Source: DASSKA01 sp963839365
Lineage (GTDB): Bacteria; Actinomycetota; Actinomycetes; Propionibacteriales; Nocardioidaceae
Assembly (NCBI GenBank): GCA_963839365.1
Contig: CAWIUT010000001.1
Span: forward strand, 868,001-932,000
Length of the DNA: 64,000 nucleotides
Direction of reading: 5' to 3'
Shown here piece after piece: positions 18,425 through 26,984 of this stretch (position 1 is its first letter; each line of letters starts with the position of its first letter). The notes under the pieces were generated by a model. That model had not been told where the DNA came from and ran no database searches. It saw only the letters and a list, made by a program, of their open reading frames with translations. The position numbers and the translations under genes were made by a program.

Positions 18425-19433
18425 GTGTCCCCCGTCGTGGACCGATCGCTGCTGCTCGTCACCGGTGCCGGCCGTAGCGGCACCAGCACCGTGGCGGGCG
18501 CGCTGCACCACCTCGGCGTGCACGTGCCGGGCCCGTACCTGCAGGCCAACGCGTCCAACCCGCGCGGCTTCTACGAGTCCCGCTGGTCCGTGGAGTTCCA
18601 CAACAAGCTGCTGAAGCGGGCGGGAGTCAACATCACCGACGGCCGGCCCGAGGCGCTGGAGGTGGTCCGACGTACCACCGACGAGGGCGACGAGACCCGG
18701 CTCGCCGAGTGGCTCGACGAGGCCACCGACGGGCACGAGACCACGCTGGTCAAGGACCCGCGCAGCTCCTGGACGCTGGACCTGTGGGGCCGCGCGGCCC
18801 GGCGGCTCGACGTCCGGCTGATGTACCTGGTCATGCTTCGCCACCCCGCCGAGGTGCTCGGCAGCCGCTCCACGCACTACTTCGCCCGCAACCAGGACAT
18901 GGGCGAGGCGGGCTTCGCGACCAAGAACCTGGCCGGCTGGGTGAACGCGATGCTCAACACCGACCGGCAGACCCGGGACGGCGCGCGGGCCTTCGTGCGC
19001 TACGACGAGCTGCTCGCCGACTGGCGTACGACGCTGGGCCGGGCCGTCGCGGACCTCGGGCTCGACCTGGCCGTCCCGTCCGAACCGCACCCGGTCGACG
19101 ACTTCATCGACCCGCAGCTGAGCCGGCACCGGCTGTCGTGGGACGACCACGAGGTGCCCGACGAGCTGCGCGTGGTCGCCGAACGGGTCTGGAAGGCGGT
19201 GGACCGGCTCGCCGAGACGCACGGGTACGACGCGGCGGCGGCCACCGAGCTGGACGCGGCCGGGGCCCGCTACGCCGAGATGTACCTCGCCGCAGCGACG
19301 GCTCGCCTTCGACGCCACCCAGGCCGAGGTGGAGCAGGAGCGCCGGGAGGCGGCCCGCGCCGCGCGCCAGGCCGACCCCGCCGCCCGCGGCACGCCCCCG
19401 CTGCTCAGCCGCCTCCGCTTCCCCAAGCGGTAG
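18425..19433 (+). pseudogene. Sulfotransferase-family protein with a frameshift near the C-terminus
   Basis: From GTG 18425 (or 18437) the protein reads LLLVTGAGRSGTSTVAGALHHLG, a PAPS 5'-phosphosulfate loop. It continues with NPRGFYESRWSVEFHN, LVKDPRSSWTL and LVMLRHPAEVLGSRSTHY, the 3'-phosphate-binding region. Near 19290-19300 the frame breaks. A +1 shift restores RRLAFDATQAEVEQERREAA (a charged helix) and the basic end LLSRLRFPKR, with stop at 19431-19433. Without the shift the frame runs on over the next gene. The product would sulfate a cell-surface glycan or small molecule. Only the last 45 residues are affected, so the domain may still be functional, or the base may be a sequence error. 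Confidence 0.8.
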
Positions 19434-19520
19434 CCCCCACCTCGCAGGGCCCTCGGCCCGTCCCACGCCCGCTGATACCGTCGGTGCGACATCGACGGGG
19501 TGCTCGGGAAGGGACTGGTC

Positions 19521-20513
19521 GTGGGTCTGCGTGCAGGGTTGGTCGGCCTGGGTGCGATGGGCCGCAACCACGCCCGGGTGCTGTCCGGCCTGGACGGCGT
19601 GGACCTGGTTGGAGTCGTCGAACCCGACGGCGCCGCATCGGTGCACACCCACGGCGCGCCGGTGCTGGACTCGGTCGAGGAGCTGCTCGCGCTGGGGGTC
19701 GACTACGCGGTGGTGGCCTGCCCGACCGCGCTGCACGAGCCGGTCGGCCTGGCCCTGGCCGAGGCCGGGGTGGCCGCCCTGATCGAGAAGCCGCTGGCCC
19801 ACAGCGTGGCGGCCGCGACCGCACTGGCCGAGGCGTTCGAGTCCCGTGGCCTGGTCGCCGGGGTCGGGCACATCGAGCGGTACAACCCCGCCCTGCAGCA
19901 CCTGCGCACCCGGCTCGCCGACGACGAGCTCGGCGAGGTCTACCAGGTGGTCACCCGCCGCCAGGGACCGTTCCCGGCCAGGATCGCCGACGTCGGCGTG
20001 GTCAAGGACCTGGCCACCCACGACATCGACCTGACCGCCTGGGTCACCGGCCGCGACTACCTGTCGGTCTCGGCGCGCACGGTCACCAAGAGCGGCCGCC
20101 CGCACGAGGACATGGTCACCGCCGTCGGCGAGCTGGCCGGCGGGATCATGGTCAACCACCTGGTCAACTGGCTGTCCCCGTTCAAGGAACGCTCCACCGT
20201 GGTCACCGGCGAACGCGGCTGCTTCGTCGCCGACACCCTCACCGCCGACCTGACCTTCTACGCCAACGGCCTGACCGCCACCGAGTGGGAGGCCATCCGC
20301 ACCTTCCGCGGCGTCGCCGAGGGCGACATGACCCGGTTCGCCATCGCCAAACGCGAACCCCTGCTGGTCGAGCACGAACGCTTCCGCGACGCCGTGCTCG
20401 GCAGACCCACCGACATCGTCACCCTCCGCGAAGGACTGCGCACCGTCACGGTCGCCACCGCGATGCTCGACTCCTCCGAGTCCGGCCAGACGGTCTCCAC
20501 GCTCACGGCGTAG
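19521..20513 (+). CDS. Gfo/Idh/MocA-family oxidoreductase (WbpB/WlbA-like)
   Basis: This encodes 330 residues. GTG 19521 is chosen because AAGGGA lies seven bases upstream; the more distant in-frame start adds only MLGKGLV. The N-terminal Rossmann fold reads RAGLVGLGAMGRNHARVL, followed by VVACPTALHEPV, LIEKPLAHS (the EKP motif) and GHIERYNPALQ, then VVKDLATHDIDL in the C-terminal domain. WlbA/WbpB oxidise the 3-hydroxyl of UDP-GlcNAcA to a 3-keto sugar, the substrate of a PLP aminotransferase. The HIERYNP and THDIDL blocks are close to that subgroup. It follows the sulfotransferase gene on the same strand. Confidence 0.87.
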   Translation: MGLRAGLVGLGAMGRNHARVLSGLDGVDLVGVVEPDGAASVHTHGAPVLDSVEELLALGVDYAVVACPTALHEPVGLALAEAGVAALIEKPLAHSVAAATALAEAFESRGLVAGVGHIERYNPALQHLRTRLADDELGEVYQVVTRRQGPFPARIADVGVVKDLATHDIDLTAWVTGRDYLSVSARTVTKSGRPHEDMVTAVGELAGGIMVNHLVNWLSPFKERSTVVTGERGCFVADTLTADLTFYANGLTATEWEAIRTFRGVAEGDMTRFAIAKREPLLVEHERFRDAVLGRPTDIVTLREGLRTVTVATAMLDSSESGQTVSTLTA

Positions 20514-20800
20514 CCTCGGGCCACGCCCCACACGACCGGCAGGCCACCTGGAGCGACAGCCGCCGATCGGCGTGACAAGCGCAGCGTGTCGCACCGACAC
20601 GCCAGGTCATCGTGCCGGCATCACGCGGCAGACCGCACCCTGCCTCGCTTCGTGGGATCCGATAACTTCGGGACATCTGCCCGCCAGGGGACGGGCTTCG
20701 GGTCGAGGCTGGGACCGTCCGGGGGGAGGGTCAGGCCGGCCCGCGGGAGGCGCGGTGCGACCACGGGAGGGACGCCGCGCCTCCCCCCGGCCCCGAACCG

Positions 20801-22825
20801 TCAGCGTGGCAGCTGCGGCATGTGCGCAGCCTGGCGGATCAGCTTCCAGGCCGGCTGCTTGCGGAACGCGGCGAACGTCGGCGTCAGGTGGATCGGGCCA
20901 CGCCACACGATGTGCTTGTCGACCACCGGCTGGCACAACGGTGCGCCGGGGCAGAAGACCTTGTTGAGGTCGACGGTGTCGATCTTCGGGCTGTTGGCCG
21001 CCGCCGCGAGCGCGTACGCGTTGGCGGGGTCGGCCGTGGTGGGCACCGGCACCGCGCAGGCCTTGGGCGGCTTCCCGCTGGCCATGCAGTCGTTCGGGTC
21101 GAAGGTGTTCGCGGCGATGATGGTCTGGATGACCACGGTGTGCGGGGCGACCTTCTCGATCTGGTGCAGCGTCGCCTTGGTGGTCTCCATCGTCGCCCGC
21201 TTCACCGACTGCGGCCGGCCGTCGCGGCGCTTGATGGCACCGCGCCACTGCTTGCCGAGCCGCGGCTCGCTGACCAGCACCACCAGGTCAGGGTGCAGCT
21301 TGGGCAGCGCCTTCTCGTACCAGCCGACCCGGCCGCGCGCGCACTTCTGCTGCGGCCCCTTGGCCGGCTTGGTGTTGATCAGACCCTCCTGCCAGGGGCA
21401 GGCGGGGATGGCGTTCATCGCCAACGAGAAGTGCTTCTTGCGGGCGAGCTGGATGAACATCCGCGACAGCGCGCGGGCGTAGCTGTCGCCCACGAGCACC
21501 ACCCGCGGACCCTTGCCGTGCACCACCACGCACTGCTGCACGTCGGCGGCGGTGCAGGTGGCCTCTCGGCCCTTGTCCGCCTTGACGGCCTTCCAGTCCA
21601 CGTTCTTCGGCAGCTTCTCGGGCTTGCCGGCGGCGGCCCCGGCCGCACCGAACCGGGGAGCCACCTTGGCGGTGGTCGCCAGCGCCGGCGAGCGGTTGCT
21701 GCTCAGCGTCCAGGGCACCACGGTGGCGGCCAGCACCGCGCTGCAGGTCACACCAGTGGCGACGGTGCGCCACCCGAAGCGGGACAGCACGCGGGAGCGC
21801 CGGATCGGCATCTCGAAGACCTCGTAGGACAGCGCGGCCAGGCCGGTGGCGATCGGGATGGTGAGCAGCGCGATGACGACCGGGCCGGTGTTCAGGATCT
21901 GCTCGAGCACCAGGATCAGCGGCCAGTGGTAGAGGTACGTGCCGTAGGAGATCCGGCCCAGGTAGACGGGCACCCGCCGGGACAGCAGGCCGGCGACCGC
22001 GCCGTTCTCGTCCCCGGACAGACCGGCCAGCAGCAGCAGCGCTGCCGCGGCAGCGCCGACGCCGCGCACACTGGAGGACGCCGGGACCACTCCGGTGCCC
22101 AGCAGCAGGATGCCCGCGAGGCCGACCGCGGCCCAGGCGCCCGGTCGGGGCAGCCTGCCCGGGTCGCGCCGGCGCAGCAGGAAGGCCAGCAGCGCGCCGA
22201 CCAGGATCTGGTAGAGGCGGGCGTCGGTGCCGTAGTAGGCGTGGGAGGTGTCCACGCCTGCCCAGTAGAACTGTGCGACCAGCGACCCCGCGATGAGCGC
22301 CCCCAGTCCGACGTACGGCCAGCCGCGCCAGCGGCGGGCCAGCCACAGCAGCAGGAGCAGCAGCACCGGGAAGAAGAAGTAGTACTGCTCCTCGACCGAC
22401 AGCGACCAGAAGTGCAGGAACGGGCTCTTGTTCGGGCTGGCGGCGAAGTAGTCGTTGGACTCGCCGATGAACCGCCAGTTCGCGACGTACAGCAGCGCGC
22501 TCTGCCCGTCCCGGACGAACGGCAGCCGGCGCACCACGCTGTCGGTGAGCACGAACACCAGGCTGGTCGCGACCACCACCACCAGCGCGGCCGGCAGCAG
22601 CCGGCGCACCCGGCGGGCGTAGAACGCGCCGACGCGGAGCTTCCCGGTGTCGGCGACCTCGCCGAGCATCACGTTGGTGACCAGGAAGCCGGAGAGCACG
22701 AAGAACAGGTCGACGCCGATGTAGCCGCCCTTGAACGCGTCCATGCCGGTGTGGAACAGCAGCACGAGGTAGACGGCGACCGTCCGGGCGCCGTCGAGAG
22801 CGGGGCGGTACGTCCACGAAGACAT
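20801..22825 (-). CDS. Membrane O-acyltransferase with C-terminal SGNH domain (OafA-like)
   Basis: This encodes 674 residues. It has about ten membrane helices of the AT3 (acyltransferase 3) family: YRPALDGARTVAVYLVLLFHTG with the family Arg/His region, GGYIGVDLFFVLSGFLV, HFWSLSVEEQYYFFFPVLL and GRISYGTYLYHWPLIL. An extracellular SGNH hydrolase-like domain follows from about residue 415 (VVLVGDSYARALSR with the GDS block, VVLVSEPRLG, GPIHLTPTF with the late His). Such proteins move acyl groups, usually acetyl, across the membrane onto wall or exported glycans. Four cysteines in the SGNH part suggest disulfides. Confidence 0.9.
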   Translation of the reverse strand: MSSWTYRPALDGARTVAVYLVLLFHTGMDAFKGGYIGVDLFFVLSGFLVTNVMLGEVADTGKLRVGAFYARRVRRLLPAALVVVVATSLVFVLTDSVVRRLPFVRDGQSALLYVANWRFIGESNDYFAASPNKSPFLHFWSLSVEEQYYFFFPVLLLLLLWLARRWRGWPYVGLGALIAGSLVAQFYWAGVDTSHAYYGTDARLYQILVGALLAFLLRRRDPGRLPRPGAWAAVGLAGILLLGTGVVPASSSVRGVGAAAAALLLLAGLSGDENGAVAGLLSRRVPVYLGRISYGTYLYHWPLILVLEQILNTGPVVIALLTIPIATGLAALSYEVFEMPIRRSRVLSRFGWRTVATGVTCSAVLAATVVPWTLSSNRSPALATTAKVAPRFGAAGAAAGKPEKLPKNVDWKAVKADKGREATCTAADVQQCVVVHGKGPRVVLVGDSYARALSRMFIQLARKKHFSLAMNAIPACPWQEGLINTKPAKGPQQKCARGRVGWYEKALPKLHPDLVVLVSEPRLGKQWRGAIKRRDGRPQSVKRATMETTKATLHQIEKVAPHTVVIQTIIAANTFDPNDCMASGKPPKACAVPVPTTADPANAYALAAAANSPKIDTVDLNKVFCPGAPLCQPVVDKHIVWRGPIHLTPTFAAFRKQPAWKLIRQAAHMPQLPR

Positions 22826-22888
22826 CGGTACGACGGTACTTACCCGCCCAAACGCGGTTTACCCGTCAGATCACCCGTCGGGCGGCAG

Positions 22889-23989
22889 TCAGATGCCGGC
22901 GGCCGCCTCGTTGACGGCCGCGACGATGCGGGCCAGGTCGTCCTCGGACAGGCCGGGGTGCACCGGCAAGGAGAGCACCTGCTCGGCGGCGCGCATGGTC
23001 TGCGGCAGGTCCCAGTCCCGGTTCGCCGGGTGGGCGCCGGGGCGGTACGGCGCGAGCAGGTGGATCGGCGTGGGGTAGTACACCGCGCTGCCGATGCCCT
23101 GCTCCTTCAGGGCCGTCTGCACCCGGTCCCGCTCCGCGGGCACCCGGATCGTGTACTGGTGGTAGACGTGGGTGGCCTGCTCGGCCACCGGCGGCGCCAC
23201 CACCCCGCGCAACCCCTCGGTAAGGAATGCGGCGTTGTCCTGGCGCTGCTTGTTCCAGCCGTCCAGCCTGGTCAGCTGCACCCGGCCGATCGCGGCCGCG
23301 ACGTCGGTCAGCCGCATGTTCGCGCCCACGATCTCGTTGGCGTAGCGGGCCTCCATGCCCTGGTTGCGCAGCAGCCGCACCGTCCGTGCGAGCTCGGCGT
23401 CCCCGGTGGTGACCATGCCGCCCTCGAGGGAGTGCATGTTCTTGGTCGGGTAGAAGCTGAAGCACCCCGTCGTACCGAACGACCCCACCGGCCGGCCCGC
23501 CCATGTCGCGCCGTGCGCCTGCGCGGCGTCCTCGACCACGGCCAGCCCGTGCCGCTCGGCGACCGCGCCGATCGCGGTCATGTCCGCCGGGTGGCCGTAG
23601 AGGTGCACCGGCATGACCGCCACCGTCCGGGGCCCGACGGCCGCCTCGACCGCGGCCGGGTCCACGTTGAAGTGGTCGGGCTCGATGTCGACGAAGACCG
23701 GGGTCCCGCCGGCCAGGCGTACGGCGTTCGCGGACGCCGCGAACGAGAACGACGGCACGATCACCTCGTCGCCCGGCCTGACCCCCATCGCCATCAGCGC
23801 CAGCTGCAGCGCCGAAGTGCCGGAGTTGACCGCCACGCAGCGCCGGCCGTCCACCACGCGGGAGAACTCCGCCTCGAAGCCGGCCACCTCCGGGCCCTGC
23901 ACCACCATCCCGCTGCGCAGCACCCGCACTGCGGCGTCGATCTCCTCCTCGCCGATCACCGGGCGGGCAGGGGGGATGAACTCAGGCAC
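22889..23989 (-). CDS. DegT/DnrJ/EryC1-family PLP aminotransferase (WbpE-like)
   Basis: This encodes 366 residues. GTG 23989 is preceded by GAGGAG; longer in-frame extensions look non-coding. Family motifs: VNSGTSALQLALMAMGV, GDEVIVPSFSFAASANAV, VVEDAAQAHGA (Asp 154) and CFSFYPTKNMHSLEGG with the PLP lysine at about 183. NQGMEARYANEIVGANMR and VYYPTPIHL follow. WbpE aminates the 3-keto group of UDP-3-keto-GlcNAcA; other members work on 4-keto sugars. Its presence with the dehydrogenase, the Gfo/Idh enzyme and the hexapeptide acetyltransferase suggests a 3-amino sugar. It is downstream on the strand from nothing obvious and stands alone. Confidence 0.9.
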   Translation of the reverse strand: MPEFIPPARPVIGEEEIDAAVRVLRSGMVVQGPEVAGFEAEFSRVVDGRRCVAVNSGTSALQLALMAMGVRPGDEVIVPSFSFAASANAVRLAGGTPVFVDIEPDHFNVDPAAVEAAVGPRTVAVMPVHLYGHPADMTAIGAVAERHGLAVVEDAAQAHGATWAGRPVGSFGTTGCFSFYPTKNMHSLEGGMVTTGDAELARTVRLLRNQGMEARYANEIVGANMRLTDVAAAIGRVQLTRLDGWNKQRQDNAAFLTEGLRGVVAPPVAEQATHVYHQYTIRVPAERDRVQTALKEQGIGSAVYYPTPIHLLAPYRPGAHPANRDWDLPQTMRAAEQVLSLPVHPGLSEDDLARIVAAVNEAAAGI

Positions 23990-24131
23990 GAATGCTCCTC
24001 GGGGTCGGATCGTCGCGAGACTACCAACGCGCCCTCGGCCCCGCGGCGCCGGTTGTCCACAGCTCTCCCGCGGATCTGTCACGGTACCGCAGCGCTCGCG
24101 ATGATGGCAGCAACCGATCGAAGGGTGCACC

Positions 24132-24467
24132 ATGGTGGTGGGCGAGCGAGACAGACGCGAGCTGCAGGAGGCACTGGTGAGCGCCCTCGGACCGGATCCG
24201 GCGGACACACTGCTCGGCTACCTGCCGCCGGTGGGCTGGGCCGACGTGGCCACCAAACGTGACCTCGACGGCAAGCTCGATGCCGTGGAGAACCGGCTCG
24301 GCGGCCGCATCGATCGACTCGAGGGCCGTGTGGACATCCTTGCATCGCGCTTCGAGGGCCGTCTCCACCATGAGATGCACAAGCAGGATCTCTGGCTGCT
24401 CGGGATGACCCTCACCATCGTGCTGGCCCTGTTCGCGCAGATGCTCGCTCTCTTCGCGCTGCGCTGA
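24132..24467 (+). CDS. Small coiled-coil protein with C-terminal membrane anchor
   Basis: This encodes 111 residues from ATG 24132, with AAGGGTG upstream. Residues 1-35 are globular and acidic. Residues 38-80 form an amphipathic coiled coil (TKRDLDGKLDAVENRLGGR, IDRLEGRVDILASRFEGRL). Residues 88-110 form a membrane segment (LLGMTLTIVLALFAQMLALFAL). Similar small DUF1640/CCDC90-like tail-anchored proteins occur in actinobacteria; their function is unknown. It is divergent from the aminotransferase gene. Confidence 0.72.
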   Translation: MVVGERDRRELQEALVSALGPDPADTLLGYLPPVGWADVATKRDLDGKLDAVENRLGGRIDRLEGRVDILASRFEGRLHHEMHKQDLWLLGMTLTIVLALFAQMLALFALR

Positions 24468-24798
24468 CGAGCTGACGCGTTCCCGCCCGAGCTGGCGCCC
24501 GTGCCGCTGTCCACAGCCGGTCGAGGCACAGGTGCCGCTGGCGGCGGGTAGACCTCGGCCTCGTAGTCGGAGTGCTCAGTCGCGCCGCGCGTCCCGGGCC
24601 TTCGAGCCGCCGTACGGCCCCATCACACCGTCCTCGGGATCGTTCCGAGTCCCGTCGGGGCTCGATCCGGGTGAGCGCGCCGAAACCTCCCGTCTCGGAG
24701 TCGGCGCCGAACTGAACCTGCCAGCTCCCGGACCCGCCTGACCGGTTGGCCGCAAGAACGCGCTGGCGCCCACCCGGCGTTTGGGTGAGGGTGTCCCG
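24468..24798. other. Gene-free stretch
   Basis: About 330 bases between the coiled-coil protein and the VOC protein. Open frames here are antisense or out of register and lack ribosome-binding sites. No RNA gene or strong hairpin is recognised. Confidence 0.5.
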
Positions 24799-25188
24799 AT
24801 GAGCTGTTTCGTCTCCCACACATCGATCGACTGCCGTAACGCCTACCAGCTCTCGGAGTGGTGGAAGCCGGTCCTCTGGTACGTCGACCTCGACGACGAC
24901 CCCAACCAGCCCAGCCACGAGGAGTGCATGATTCACGACCGCGGGAGCGGGCATCGGCTGCTCTTCATCGAGGTGCCGGAGGCCAAGCAGGTCAAGAATC
25001 GGCTGCACCTGGACCTGCGACCACGCGAACAAAGCCGCGACGAGGAGGTCACGTGGCTGCTGGAGCATGGCGCCACCCAGGTCGCCGACCGCCGGGGCAT
25101 CTACGGACCAGGGAGCGGCTGGGTCGTGCTGGCCGACCCCGAAGGCAACGAGTTCTGCGTGCTGCGATCCGAGCGAGAGCTGGTGTGA
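24799..25188 (+). CDS. VOC/glyoxalase-like domain protein
   Basis: This encodes 129 residues from ATG 24799, with GAGGGTG upstream (TTG 24781 is less likely). The sequence reads as a single vicinal-oxygen-chelate fold of the glyoxalase_6 type: SIDCRNAYQLSEWWKPVL at the start, HRLLFIEVPEAKQVKNRLHLDLR in the middle, WVVLADPEGNEFCVLRS at the end. The His in RLHLDL and the Glu in GNEFCVL sit where metal ligands usually are. Substrate unknown. It converges on the ABM monooxygenase gene. Confidence 0.85.
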   Translation: MSCFVSHTSIDCRNAYQLSEWWKPVLWYVDLDDDPNQPSHEECMIHDRGSGHRLLFIEVPEAKQVKNRLHLDLRPREQSRDEEVTWLLEHGATQVADRRGIYGPGSGWVVLADPEGNEFCVLRSERELV

Positions 25189-25218
25189 GCCCGCGTTTCG
25201 GCAGGGTGCGACTTCCGG

Positions 25219-25545
25219 CTACTCGTCGACGGCCATCTCGCCCAGCTCCGACCACTCGGTGCCGGGCACGCTGAAGTTCACCACCCGCGGGGTCTCGGCC
25301 AGGTGCGGCGGCAGGTCCTGCTGCGCCTGCTTGAAGTGCGCGGACTGCACGTGCGCGGCGCCGGCCTGGTCGTCGGCGAAGGCCTCGACGAGCACGTACT
25401 CGTTCGGGTCCTCCACGCTGCGCGACCAGTCGAACCAGAGGCAGCCGGGCTCGGAGCGCGTGGCTTGGGTGAACGAGCCGGTGATCTCCGGCCAGCGGTC
25501 GGCGTGCTCGGCACGGACGCGGAACTTGGCGGTGATGAAGATCAT
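25219..25545 (-). CDS. Antibiotic biosynthesis monooxygenase (ABM) domain protein
   Basis: This encodes 108 residues. ATG 25545 is chosen for GAGAGG six bases upstream and because the family begins here (MIFITAKFRVRAEHADRW). The ferredoxin-like ABM fold shows GSFTQATRSEPGCLWFDWSRSVEDPNEYVLVEAFADDQA and HFKQAQQDLPPHL. Members act as small cofactor-free quinol monooxygenases (YgiN-like) or degrade haem; the aromatic WFDW segment favours the former. Function is inferred from fold only. Confidence 0.87.
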   Translation of the reverse strand: MIFITAKFRVRAEHADRWPEITGSFTQATRSEPGCLWFDWSRSVEDPNEYVLVEAFADDQAGAAHVQSAHFKQAQQDLPPHLAETPRVVNFSVPGTEWSELGEMAVDE

Positions 25546-25742
25546 CGGTGCCTCTCTGGTCAGACGTAGCTGGCGACTCGAGCGTAGTTCGCGAGGTGCC
25601 CATCGCATCCGCACGGTGGGGCACCCACGTTCGGCGGAGCCACGCGCCGGCGACTCTGCGGCACGAGGTGGAAGCACGGCTGTTGCTAAGGTTGCTGGGG
25701 ATATTTCCGACTTCGACCGCGCTTGCTCAGGGACCTGCCTCG

Positions 25743-26984
25743 ATGACTCCGCCACACCGGTCCGAGACGGGGTTGCTGCTGCCCGAGAGCACCCGGCTGC
25801 TGCACATCGGTCCCCAGAAGACCGGCACCACCGCGCTCCAGGTGGCGATGCACCGGACCCGGCCGAAGCTGCGCGAGCACGGCGTGGTGTACCCGGGCCG
25901 CGGCACCCGGCCGCGCGAAGGCGTCTGGGCGGCCCTGGGCCTAGACGTTCCCGGGTTCGAGCGCGCGCCGCGCATCGAGAAGTGGCACGACCTCGTGCGA
26001 GAGGTCGAGCAGGCCGGCGACCTGCGTGTGTGCGTGAGCACCGAGGACTTCGCCAAGACCGATCTCACCGGCGCGCGCAAGGTGGTCGACGAGCTCGGCG
26101 GCGATCGCGCCCACGTGGTCGCGGTGGCTCGCAACCTTGACCGACTGCTTCCCTCACAGTGGCAGCAGCGCGTCAAGATGCGGCAGAGCAGCCTGCTCTA
26201 CGAGAAGTGGCTCGAGATCGTCCTCGACGATCGGCCCGATGACCCGGTGTGGCAGAACGTCTGGCGCCCGCACGACATCAAGGCGCTGGTCGAGCGCTGG
26301 GTCACGGCGCTCGGGAGCCCCGAGCGCTTCACGCTCGTGGTGGCCGACGAGTCGGACCGCAGGCTGCTGCCACGCACCTTCGAGGAGATGCTCGGACTGC
26401 CGGACGGCCTGCTCGACATCGCGGTGACCGGAGTGGACAACCGTTCCCTCGGCATCGGCCGCATCGAGGCGGTGCGCCAGTTGAATGGGGCCTTCGAAAG
26501 CCATGCCTGGCCGACCGCGATCGCCTCCGAGCAGCTGCACACCCGGCTCACCGACACGCTGCGGAAGGACGCACTCTGGCCGGAGGAGGACCCGCTGCCG
26601 CCGTTGCCGCGCTGGGCTGCCGAGCGCGTGACCGAGCTGAGCATCAAGCGCGCGGAGCTGGTGCGCTCCCTTGGCGTCCGAGTGGTCGGTGATCCGAGCA
26701 ACCTGCTCAGCCAGGCGATGCTGTCCGATCCTCAAGAATATCGCGTGCCGATGGTGTCGGCGGCGCTCGCCGTCCGGGCGCTTGAGGTGGCCATCGAGAG
26801 CGCGGCCGAGATGCAGCAGGAGCACTCCGCCAAGCACGCTCGCCAGGTACAGCAGCTGAGGGACCGGCTCAAGCGTGCCCGTGAGCGGGCGAGCCGGCCG
26901 CCCGACCCCGACCAGATCGCCGGGCGGGAGCTCGCTCGGGCGCTGGGCCGGCGGGTGCTTCAGCGGCTCAGCAGACGGTCGTAG
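25743..26984 (+). CDS. Sulfotransferase-like protein with C-terminal coiled coil
   Basis: This encodes 413 residues from ATG 25743. RLLHIGPQKTGTTALQVAMH is a clear 5'-phosphosulfate-binding loop of the sulfotransferase family. VVAVARNLDRLLPSQWQQRVK is in the position of the 3'-phosphate-binding Arg/Ser motif. Residues about 340-395 are charged and helical (EMQQEHSAKHARQVQQLRDR) and the tail is basic. This type is often found in surface-glycan clusters, where the acceptor is a glycan or lipid-linked sugar. Its 3' end overlaps the convergent glycosyltransferase gene by 25 bases. Confidence 0.82.
   Translation: MTPPHRSETGLLLPESTRLLHIGPQKTGTTALQVAMHRTRPKLREHGVVYPGRGTRPREGVWAALGLDVPGFERAPRIEKWHDLVREVEQAGDLRVCVSTEDFAKTDLTGARKVVDELGGDRAHVVAVARNLDRLLPSQWQQRVKMRQSSLLYEKWLEIVLDDRPDDPVWQNVWRPHDIKALVERWVTALGSPERFTLVVADESDRRLLPRTFEEMLGLPDGLLDIAVTGVDNRSLGIGRIEAVRQLNGAFESHAWPTAIASEQLHTRLTDTLRKDALWPEEDPLPPLPRWAAERVTELSIKRAELVRSLGVRVVGDPSNLLSQAMLSDPQEYRVPMVSAALAVRALEVAIESAAEMQQEHSAKHARQVQQLRDRLKRARERASRPPDPDQIAGRELARALGRRVLQRLSRRS

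Noticed and set aside
15013..18477. 1,154-codon plus-strand open frame
   Set aside because: It lies antisense to the TagF-like gene. Its product is His/Arg/Pro-rich with no domain, and it arises from high GC in the third codon position of the real gene.
18287..19648. 453-codon minus-strand frame over the sulfotransferase
   Set aside because: Antisense shadow; the plus strand carries the clear PAPS-binding motifs.
20822..24262. 1,146-codon plus-strand frame
   Set aside because: Antisense to the acyltransferase and aminotransferase genes, with the typical Arg/Val/Gly shadow composition.
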